Source: a bacterium
Lineage (GTDB): Bacteria > Verrucomicrobiota > Verrucomicrobiae > Limisphaerales > J093
Reading direction: 5' to 3'
Length of the DNA: 9,671 nucleotides
Assembly (NCBI GenBank): GCA_021839785.1
Contig: JAKCAB010000568.1
Coordinates: forward strand, 1 to 9,671
The notes under the pieces: model-generated
The model's input: the letters and a program-made list of their open reading frames with translations, nothing else
Told to the model about the DNA's origin: nothing
Database searches by the model: none
Shown here: one piece after another, positions 1 through 5,292 of the stretch
How the letters are laid out: each line of letters starts with the position of its first letter
How positions within the stretch are numbered: position 1 is the stretch's first letter
Translations under genes and position numbers: made by a program

Positions 1-566
1 CCGTCCTTGTCAGTCACCGCGAAGTACGGGTGATCCATCACGCCCATGTACGCGAACATCCACGGATGGACGTCGCACTTGAAGCGGACGAGAACTTCAC
101 GGCTGGGAAAACTCTTTTCGATCGTCATGCCCTGCACGGGTTGGCCGACGTTGAACTCCTTGTTGCCCGTCACCTTGGGCGTGGCGTGCACGTTGTGCAT
201 CAACGCGTCCGAGTTCTTGATGATGAACTTCTGGTTGCACATGACGCCCAGAACGTACGGCTCGTACAGGCAGTTGATCTGGTCCAATTCCGGCACCTTG
301 TCCCCTGCCGGCGTGTAGGTCTTCCCGGCTGGCCCTTCCTTGAGGTACACGAAGACGTTGGCGAGTCCGCCGTCCGCGGCCACTTGGTAATGGCGGGTGG
401 TTACCGGCTTGTCATGCAGCTTGCCGCAAATGGCGTCGAATTCGATGGTCTTTTCCGGTGGCGGCGTGCCTTTCAGGGTGACCTTGCCGGAGATCTCCGC
501 CGCCGAGGCGAGTTGCAGTGCCGCGCTTGCGGCGGTCGCACAGACGAGTAACGCGTGTCGTTTCAT
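1..566 (-). CDS. exported cupredoxin-like (type I copper) protein, 3' end outside window
   Basis: 188 codons are visible from the ATG at 566; the C-terminus lies beyond the window edge. Residues 1-22 form a signal peptide (basic start, Ala/Leu-rich core, cleavage near ASA|AE), so the product is exported. A beta-rich region follows, with GLANVFVYL at residues 67-75. The likely copper ligands are His124 in MHNVHA and Cys164, His167 and Met170 in KCDVHPWM. The C-x2-H-x2-M spacing and the HNVH sequence match the amicyanin type of blue copper site. Cys47, Cys99 and Cys110 are extra cysteines; 99 and 110 might form a disulfide. The visible end, FAVTDKD, is the usual entry into a carboxypeptidase-regulatory-like beta domain, so the full protein is probably somewhat longer than 220 residues. 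A purine-rich GAGAAGG sits just before the ATG. The role is inferred: periplasmic electron transfer or copper binding. Related proteins often lie near respiratory genes, but none are visible here. Confidence 0.85.
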   Translation of the reverse strand, partial: MKRHALLVCATAASAALQLASAAEISGKVTLKGTPPPEKTIEFDAICGKLHDKPVTTRHYQVAADGGLANVFVYLKEGPAGKTYTPAGDKVPELDQINCLYEPYVLGVMCNQKFIIKNSDALMHNVHATPKVTGNKEFNVGQPVQGMTIEKSFPSREVLVRFKCDVHPWMFAYMGVMDHPYFAVTDKD

Positions 567-756
567 TGCCTTCTCTCGAATACGTGTTTTTTCCGTTGCC
601 TATGAGGAGGCCAAATTAGCAGCGATCCACCCTTCCGGCAAGGTTTTTGCCAGTTTCCGGCGACGAGCCAGACGGTTAAGACAGGCAGTCGAGCACAGCA
701 CGCCAGGAGCCAGCGCCGTCTTGGCAGGCGGCGAAGCTGCAGGTACCAAGACGCCG
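567..756. promoter_or_regulatory. divergent intergenic region, cupredoxin gene / tcdA
   Basis: These 190 bases separate two divergently read genes, so promoters for both must lie here or inside the neighbouring coding ends. The part from about 571 to 620 is richer in A and T than its surroundings, including a run of six Ts at 588-593. I could not find a convincing pair of -35 and -10 boxes on either strand. A GAGGAGG stretch at 604-610 looks like a ribosome-binding site but has no start codon at a suitable distance. An AGGAG at 705-709 precedes a TTG at 721 that is in frame with tcdA. The gap being regulatory is an inference from gene orientation. Confidence 0.4.
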
Positions 757-1557
757 GTGACGAACGAGTACGATCAACGGTTCGGTGGAGTGGCGCGCCT
801 GTGCGGCGCAGCCGGCCTGGAGCGATTGCGGCGGGCGCACGTTGGTGTGGTGGGCGTGGGCGGCGTGGGCTCCTGGGCGGTGGAAGCGCTCGCCCGGTCG
901 GGGGTGGGGGAACTGACGCTGGTGGATCTGGATGACGTGTGTGTGACGAACGTGAACCGCCAGTTGCCTGCCCTCGCATCCACGGTGGGCCGGCCCAAGG
1001 TGGTCGTGCTGGCCGAGCGCATCGCCGACATCAACGCCGGATGCGTGGTGCACCCGGTCCCGGAGTTTTTCACCGCCGCGAATGCGGCACGTTTGCTGGA
1101 ACCTGGCTTCGACCACGTCGTGGACGCGATCGACAGTCCGTCTTTGAAGGCCCTGTTGATTGCGTTCTGCCGGGAACGTGATCTGCGGGTGATCACCGCC
1201 GGGGGCGCGGGCGGCCGGCGCGATCCCACCCGCGTGCGCGTGGCCGACCTCGCGCACACCTCGCACGATCCATTGCTGGCGGCGGTGCGGAGTCTGCTGC
1301 GACGGGAGTACGGCTTCGCGCGGTCCGGCGAACCGTTCGGCGTGGACTGCGTGTTCTCGCGGGAGCCGATTCAGTATCCGGCCGAAGGCGAAGCGCCGTG
1401 CGAGGTCGGGAGTGAGGCTCAGACTGGCGTTTCAGCGTGCGAACGTCGTTTCGGGACGGTGAGCTTCGTCACGGGCACTTTCGGGTTCGTGGCTGCGGCG
1501 CAGGTGGTGGCGAAACTCGCCGGTCTGGCCGGATTGGCCGCGGCGGGTGAAAGGTAA
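757..1557 (+). CDS. tcdA: tRNA threonylcarbamoyladenosine dehydratase TcdA
   Basis: A 266-residue E1-like (ThiF/MoeB superfamily) cytoplasmic enzyme. The family uses ATP to dehydrate t6A at position 37 of ANN-decoding tRNAs to cyclic t6A. The sequence follows E. coli TcdA (YgdL/CsdL, 268 residues) along its whole length: QRFGG near residue 7, the nucleotide-binding GVGGVGSW at 33-40, VDLDDVCVTNVNRQ at 56-69, Lys81, DAIDS at 123-127, TAGGAGG at 147-153, GVDCVFS at 195-201, Cys228 and TGTFGFVA at 239-246. The GTG start at 757 was chosen because it places QRFGG where the family has it. A TTG at 721 with AGGAG 11 bases upstream would add 12 residues and cannot be excluded. The reading frame stays open far upstream, but that part overlaps the divergent neighbour and shows no homology. 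In E. coli the CsdA/CsdE sulfur-transfer pair supports this step; neither gene is visible here. The gene appears to be transcribed alone. Confidence 0.95.
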   Translation: MTNEYDQRFGGVARLCGAAGLERLRRAHVGVVGVGGVGSWAVEALARSGVGELTLVDLDDVCVTNVNRQLPALASTVGRPKVVVLAERIADINAGCVVHPVPEFFTAANAARLLEPGFDHVVDAIDSPSLKALLIAFCRERDLRVITAGGAGGRRDPTRVRVADLAHTSHDPLLAAVRSLLRREYGFARSGEPFGVDCVFSREPIQYPAEGEAPCEVGSEAQTGVSACERRFGTVSFVTGTFGFVAAAQVVAKLAGLAGLAAAGER

Positions 1558-1586
1558 AGCCGCGCGGCGAATCCACAGTTCGACCC

Positions 1587-1625
1587 GTCCCGCGCTGGCG
1601 GCCGGCTGGGCGGGACTGAACCCGC
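1587..1625. terminator. GC-rich inverted repeats between convergent tcdA and barrel gene
   Basis: In the 85-base convergent gap a 7-base perfect inverted repeat (GTCCCGC at 1587-1593, GCGGGAC at 1610-1616) encloses a 16-base loop. The right arm can instead pair with CCCGC at 1621-1625 through a 6-base loop. Neither hairpin is followed by a run of Ts on either strand, so this is not a classical intrinsic terminator. The position between two facing stop codons fits a shared transcription end. This is a weak call. Confidence 0.3.
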
Positions 1626-1642
1626 TTCGCGCCCGCTGACAA

Positions 1643-2680
1643 TCAGAAAGACGTGCGCAGTCCCACCACGGCCTCGAACGCTTGGTCGAACTGGAGGGTG
1701 GCTTCTTTTCCGCCGGTGCTGACGTGGATGTCGCCGAGGTACTGGTACTGGCCGCCCGCGTAGAGGCTCAGGAAATCGCTGAGCGCATAGGAAAACGTCG
1801 CCTCGGCGTAAGCACCCACCACAAAACTGTCCTTCGAAATCTCGCCGCTCCGGGAAAGCGTGAGGTCGGGGTAGCTGGGCACCATGGCGGATTCCTGAAA
1901 TTTGAAGTCGGTAAACGCCCCCAGTCCGGCTGCGCCGGCGCTGAAGTTAAAGTTGATCTTGGGCGTGATCGGGATTTCGACGAACGGTCCCAGTTTCAGC
2001 CCCACGAGCAGCGAATCCACCGTGCTGTGCACATCCGAGGTTGCGGCGGCCGAAGCGGAGCTGCTGGCGTAAGGCGAGGCGTCGAGGAGCGGCCCCGGGC
2101 CGTTGTAAGTGCCCGAATAGGGGGCGACCGGCGGCACCACGCCGTTGAGGTGGAAGCTGTCGGTGAGAACGCTGACGGTCCCGGCGAACTGGTCCTGGGT
2201 TTCCAGTTTCGAGTTGAGCGACGAAATGCCGACTTCGAAACCCCAACGCACCCGGCGTTTGCCAAGGTTGAAGCGGCCCAATTCACGGGCATAGACCACC
2301 TCGAAGCCGGCTTGCAGGCCGCTGTCCGAAGTCGCGCTCTGCCCATCGCTGGGCGAGCCGATCACCTGGTGCATTTGCAGGTCGTCGCCCACGACCTGGT
2401 TGTCAGTCTGGTAGCCCCAGTACCACGTCTTGTTGTCGGCGCTGCCGCTGATGTCTGGTTTGACAAACCCGTCGTGGTATTCGCCGGCCGGGAGCGACGG
2501 AACCGAGAGGTTCTCCACCTGCGCCCGCACGCCGAACGAGAAGCGCGCGGCCACGCTCAGGCGGTTGCGATCCTGAATCAGGTCTTGGTCATCGGCTTGC
2601 GCCAGGCTGTGCGAGGTGCCGAGGGTGCCGGCCACACAGGCGGCCAGCGGAGGAGTGAAGCGGAACCACTTGGATTTCAT
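1643..2680 (-). CDS. outer-membrane beta-barrel protein, function unknown
   Basis: A 345-residue protein with a signal peptide (basic MKSKWFRF, then a small hydrophobic core, likely cleavage near SLAQA|DD at about residue 29). The mature part begins with NRLSVAARFSFGVRAQVENL, resembling a first membrane strand. Later segments alternate hydrophobic and polar residues, for example at 222-233, 243-259, 285-300 and 303-313. The chain ends AFEAVVGLRTSF; a terminal Phe after an alternating strand is the usual signal for the barrel-assembly machinery. A Gly/Pro-rich, then Ser/Ala-rich stretch at about 183-216 is probably a surface loop. A Trp/Tyr-rich WYWGY lies at 86-90. No enzyme motif was seen. 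The gene starts 38 bp after the stop of the Ig/cohesin-like gene on the same strand, so the two are probably co-transcribed. There is no clear ribosome-binding site before the ATG at 2680. The layout resembles an uncharacterised family I associate with Verrucomicrobiota; that is recollection, not a search. Confidence 0.8.
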   Translation of the reverse strand: MKSKWFRFTPPLAACVAGTLGTSHSLAQADDQDLIQDRNRLSVAARFSFGVRAQVENLSVPSLPAGEYHDGFVKPDISGSADNKTWYWGYQTDNQVVGDDLQMHQVIGSPSDGQSATSDSGLQAGFEVVYARELGRFNLGKRRVRWGFEVGISSLNSKLETQDQFAGTVSVLTDSFHLNGVVPPVAPYSGTYNGPGPLLDASPYASSSASAAATSDVHSTVDSLLVGLKLGPFVEIPITPKINFNFSAGAAGLGAFTDFKFQESAMVPSYPDLTLSRSGEISKDSFVVGAYAEATFSYALSDFLSLYAGGQYQYLGDIHVSTGGKEATLQFDQAFEAVVGLRTSF

Positions 2681-2718
2681 GATGCGCGCAGGAGCGGAGC
2701 TGAGGCGGGCGGCGGGCG

Positions 2719-4344
2719 TCAGGGCATGAGCAGGCCGCGATAAAAACGACTGGTCTGATCCGCCGGCAGGCTTTCGGTTTTCGGCGGTCCGTTATCGATC
2801 CATTGCACGCGGCTGCCGGTGCCGCTGATCGGCGGCATGGCGGTTTTCCAGGTCCCCGGGCTGATCGCATCCGCGTACTGGATGTAATATTGGCGGCCGG
2901 CGATGGTCTCGAACTCGACGAGCATCGTCCCGTTGTGGTACCGCGGGGCTGTGATGGTGAACAGGATGCCCCCCGTGGCCGTGTAAATCCGGGGCGGCAC
3001 GATCTGTGGCTCGTAATCGGGCGTCGGCCATGTCCGGCGATCGGCCACGTAGAATTCCACGTTGAGGTTCGCCGCGGCGCCGGGCTCCAACGGGCCGTAA
3101 AACACGAACGGGACGTTGTTCGTGCTGTCGGTGGCGTTTTGCACCCGGATAGCCTGGCCCAAGGTGTCGTTGGTCAGGCCATGCACAAGCACCTGCAGGC
3201 CGTCCATCTTGATGGCGCCAGGATTAATCAACGTGATCTGCTGGCGGAAAAGACCCGATTGCGGATCGGCGGCGGCCGGCATCGGTGCGGTCCTCAGAAC
3301 CGGCCCGATGAAATCGAGTATGGGCAACGCCGCGCCGGTCGTGTCGTTGGCCAGCAGCGCGACTGGCGAACTGCCAAAATCCAGGCGCCCCTGCGCCCAA
3401 TCCGGTCCCGCGACCGTGAACTGGACATCCGCGAGCCGGAACGTCTGGGTCGGCATCGTGGCCCCCGCCGGGAGCGCGACCGAAATTCCCAAGTGGCCGA
3501 GCGCCGTTTCGTCTTCGTTGACGGTGAAGCTCGCGTTGGGCAACGCCGCCACCGCTTCAGCAGCGAGACTCGCCGCCGGTTGGCCCAACACGTTCGGATC
3601 GTACTGAAGTGAGAAGCTGAGCAGGCTCTCATTGCCCTGCGCCGCAAACTGAATCGGTACCGAGACGGTCGCGGCCCCGTTTGTGACCGTGATTGTTGTC
3701 GTACGCAACTGGCGCGGGGTATTGGGCTTCACCACCACGGTGGCCAACTGGCTCGTCACGGTGCCCAGGACGTTGCTTACCTGAACTTGATAAACGCCGG
3801 CGTCATTGGTCGTGATGGGCGACCAAAGGATTGAAGACACGGAGACGTTCGTGAGGAGCTGTCCATCTTTCCACCAATAATAATAAATCGGGAAGTTGCC
3901 CACCGCCGTGACGCCCACCGCGCTGAGCGAGCCTTCCACCACCGTCTGGCTTTGCGGTTGGACGAGGATCCGCGGAACGCCCGGCAGGACGGTCAATACG
4001 GACGCCGGGCTCGTGGCCGTGCCAAAGGCGTTGCTCACCACGACCTGGTAGGCGCCGCTGTTGTTCGTGGTCACCGAACCCAACGTGACCACCGAGTTGG
4101 TGAGCAACGGTTGGTTCACGCTGTCCCGCGACCAGAAATAGCTCAGCGGCCCGGTTCCCGTGGCCGTGACGCTCAGCGTGACAAAGTCGCCTTCGTACAC
4201 GGTCTGATCCGCCGTCAAACTGGTGATGGCCGGAGGCGTGTTGGTGTCGGCCTGCGCGCCGGTGACCGCGGCCAGCGTCCAGGCGGCGATCAGGAGGCCG
4301 GAGAGCCGACCGCGGCCGTTGGCAAAGATGTGCTGTGAACTCAT
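2719..4344 (-). CDS. secreted protein with two Ig-like domains and a cohesin-like domain
   Basis: A 541-residue exported protein of unknown function. The ATG at 4344 was chosen because it gives a signal peptide (MSSQHIFANGRGR, then a hydrophobic segment to about residue 32, ending TGAQA|D). The open frame continues upstream to 4536 but that extension is Arg/Pro-rich and crosses a hairpin. Domains in order: Ig-like 1 at about 35-119 and Ig-like 2 at about 121-205, each ending in the pattern TTN-x2-G-x-YQV-x-VSN-x2-GT; a cohesin-like beta sandwich at about 213-352, with a SLQYDPNVL-type strand at 245-253; a further beta domain at about 362-436; and a C-terminal segment at about 473-541 with YYIQYAD at 486-492 and ending SRFYRGLLMP. 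That last pattern (a tract-W-tract domain closing in RFYR) is common in secreted Verrucomicrobiota proteins. No catalytic motif was seen, so binding or a structural surface role is the best guess. It is the first gene of a likely two-gene operon with the outer-membrane barrel. Confidence 0.82.
   Translation of the reverse strand: MSSQHIFANGRGRLSGLLIAAWTLAAVTGAQADTNTPPAITSLTADQTVYEGDFVTLSVTATGTGPLSYFWSRDSVNQPLLTNSVVTLGSVTTNNSGAYQVVVSNAFGTATSPASVLTVLPGVPRILVQPQSQTVVEGSLSAVGVTAVGNFPIYYYWWKDGQLLTNVSVSSILWSPITTNDAGVYQVQVSNVLGTVTSQLATVVVKPNTPRQLRTTTITVTNGAATVSVPIQFAAQGNESLLSFSLQYDPNVLGQPAASLAAEAVAALPNASFTVNEDETALGHLGISVALPAGATMPTQTFRLADVQFTVAGPDWAQGRLDFGSSPVALLANDTTGAALPILDFIGPVLRTAPMPAAADPQSGLFRQQITLINPGAIKMDGLQVLVHGLTNDTLGQAIRVQNATDSTNNVPFVFYGPLEPGAAANLNVEFYVADRRTWPTPDYEPQIVPPRIYTATGGILFTITAPRYHNGTMLVEFETIAGRQYYIQYADAISPGTWKTAMPPISGTGSRVQWIDNGPPKTESLPADQTSRFYRGLLMP
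3730..4242 (-). repeat. tandem Ig-like domain repeat within the secreted protein
   Basis: Two consecutive units of about 85 residues (encoded at about 3988-4242 and 3730-3984) share the same order: a VYEGD or VVEGS strand, a central Trp (FWSRD, YWWKD), LLTN, then TTN-N/D-S/A-G-A/V-YQV. The DNA copies have clearly diverged, so this is an old protein-level duplication and not a recent or unstable DNA repeat. Confidence 0.75.
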
Positions 4345-4419
4345 GTGATTGCCGGGCCGCTGGGCATCGACTGCGCGTAGCAGGCAACCTGGCTGGCCTG
4401 ACCCGCGCGGCCGGAGGCG

Positions 4420-4441
4420 AAAACGGCGCGTAACTCGCGCC
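4420..4441 (-). terminator. hairpin plus TTTT, candidate terminator between gpx and the Ig/cohesin-like gene
   Basis: Read on the minus strand, a perfect 6-base stem (GGCGCG, loop AGTTA, CGCGCC; 4425-4441) is followed by GTTTTCG, with the four Ts at 4420-4423. This has the shape of a short Rho-independent terminator. It lies 163 bases after the gpx stop and 76 bases before the ATG of the Ig/cohesin-like gene, so it could end gpx transcription or act as a leader attenuator for the operon. The T run is short, which limits confidence. The rest of the 259-base gap (4345-4603) shows no gene and only a poor promoter candidate, a TTGACT at 4467-4472 on the minus strand. Confidence 0.42.
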
Positions 4442-4603
4442 CGTTCTTGCGGGAGCGGTGAGTGAAAGTCAAAGCAAAGTTGGCCCCGCGGTGGCCGCGC
4501 GGTCCTGACCGAAAGCTCGCCCGGCCACGACGGCAAACTGAACTGGCGCGCGGCTTGGGCGGGATGTCAGAGTGCTCGGACCGAAAGTGGCTGAGCCGGG
4601 GGG

Positions 4604-5155
4604 TTACTTGGCCGCCAGGGCGCTCTCGATGGCCTTGCTCACCGGTTCCGAGTCGGGCTCGACCGGCGATTCGAAGCGGGCCAGCACCTTCCCGTCACGA
4701 CCGATGAGGAACTTGGTGAAGTTCCATTTCACGTCGCCGGGAAACGGCGAACTCTTGCCGGTCAGCGCGGCATAAAGCGGATGTTGCTCGGGACCCGGCC
4801 GCACCTTCACCTTTTCCATCAGCGGGAAGGTCACGTCGAATTTCGAGGTGCAAAAGGTCTTGATCTCGTCCGGGGTGCCCGGCTCCTGACCGCCGAAGTC
4901 GTTGCTGGGAACGCCGACGATGACCAGGCCGCGGTCCTTGTACTTGCGATAGACGTTTTCGAGCGGCTTGTACTGGTGGGTGAAGCCGCATTTCGAGGCC
5001 ACGTTTACGAGCAGCACCACCTTGCCTTGGTAGGTCTTCAGCGAGGTGGCCTGGCCGTCGATGTCTTTCAGCGGAATTTCGTACAACGACGGGGCGGAGG
5101 CGGCCAGCGCCGTGATGGCGGCCGCGATCAGGGCGAGCGGTTTGGCGATTTTCAT
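4604..5155 (-). CDS. gpx: exported glutathione peroxidase family protein (Cys type)
   Basis: A 183-residue thioredoxin-fold peroxidase. Residues 1-22 look like a signal peptide (MKIAKPLALIAAAITALAAS), placing the enzyme in the periplasm or on a membrane as a lipid-free exported protein. The catalytic set is visible: peroxidatic Cys56 in NVASKCGFT, Gln90 in PSNDFGGQEPG, and Trp144-Asn145 in KWNFTKFL. Residue 56 is encoded by TGC, so this is a cysteine and not a selenocysteine enzyme. Cys102 in FCTSKFDVTFP sits where thioredoxin-dependent members (yeast Gpx3, E. coli BtuE) have their resolving cysteine. The likely reaction is therefore reduction of hydrogen or lipid peroxides using a thioredoxin-like partner, despite the family name. 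The ATG at 5155 was chosen over the upstream open frame because it gives the signal peptide and the normal family length. No ribosome-binding site precedes it. It is divergent from mfd and seems to be transcribed alone. Confidence 0.93.
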   Translation of the reverse strand: MKIAKPLALIAAAITALAASAPSLYEIPLKDIDGQATSLKTYQGKVVLLVNVASKCGFTHQYKPLENVYRKYKDRGLVIVGVPSNDFGGQEPGTPDEIKTFCTSKFDVTFPLMEKVKVRPGPEQHPLYAALTGKSSPFPGDVKWNFTKFLIGRDGKVLARFESPVEPDSEPVSKAIESALAAK

Positions 5156-5185
5156 GGTCGGCAAAGTTGGCTCCGCCGCTTGGAC

Positions 5186-5191
5186 TGTCAA
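5186..5191 (-). promoter_or_regulatory. candidate -35 box for gpx
   Basis: The minus strand reads TTGACA here, a perfect sigma-70 -35 hexamer. At a 17-base spacing the -10 position (5163-5168) reads AACTTT, a poor match. If used, transcription would start at or within a few bases of the gpx ATG, giving a nearly leaderless message. That would agree with the missing ribosome-binding site. The weak -10 keeps this tentative. Confidence 0.3.
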
Positions 5192-5211
5192 ATCGCCTAG
5201 CCGGCAGCCGC

Positions 5212-5223
5212 GTGAGTGCTCAC
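5212..5223. promoter_or_regulatory. inverted repeat between gpx and mfd, possible operator
   Basis: GTGAG-TG-CTCAC is a 5-base perfect inverted repeat around a 2-base centre, lying between the candidate -35 boxes of the two divergent genes (20 bases from that of gpx, 32 from that of mfd). A dimeric regulator could bind there. A match this short can occur by chance in a 137-base gap, and I do not recognise it as the site of any named regulator. Confidence 0.25.
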
Positions 5224-5255
5224 TACGTCCTCCGCCGCCAACCGGGCGCCGTGTC

Positions 5256-5261
5256 TTGACG
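5256..5261 (+). promoter_or_regulatory. candidate -35 box for mfd
   Basis: TTGACG matches five of six -35 bases. At 17 bases' spacing the -10 position (5279-5284) reads CACTTT, a poor match. Transcription from here would begin at about 5291, right at the TTG chosen as the mfd start; if the promoter is real, the downstream GTG at 5341 becomes a more plausible start. Confidence 0.25.
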
Positions 5262-5292
5262 CCGTCGCGTCGGCATTCCACTTTCGACTCCC

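Noticed and set aside
602..619. Five-codon frame ATG-AGG-AGG-CCA-AAT-TAG upstream of tcdA
   Set aside because: Tandem AGG codons suggested a leader peptide, but there is no ribosome-binding site before it, no paired terminator/antiterminator, and so short a frame is expected by chance.
637..651. Hairpin GGCAA-loop-TTGCC between the cupredoxin gene and tcdA
   Set aside because: A 5-base stem with a 5-base loop is too small and is not followed by a T run; no known RNA family fits.
397..756. 120-codon upstream extension of tcdA
   Set aside because: It overlaps the divergent cupredoxin gene and the intergenic region, and TcdA family proteins begin shortly before QRFGG.
1682..2743. 353-codon open frame on the plus strand across the barrel gene
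   Set aside because: Its translation is Arg/Ala/Gly/Val/His-rich with no domain, while the opposite strand encodes a clear signal peptide and a barrel ending in Phe.
4345..4536. 64-codon upstream extension of the Ig/cohesin-like frame
   Set aside because: The extension is Arg/Pro-rich, runs through the 4420-4441 hairpin and would bury the signal peptide inside the protein.
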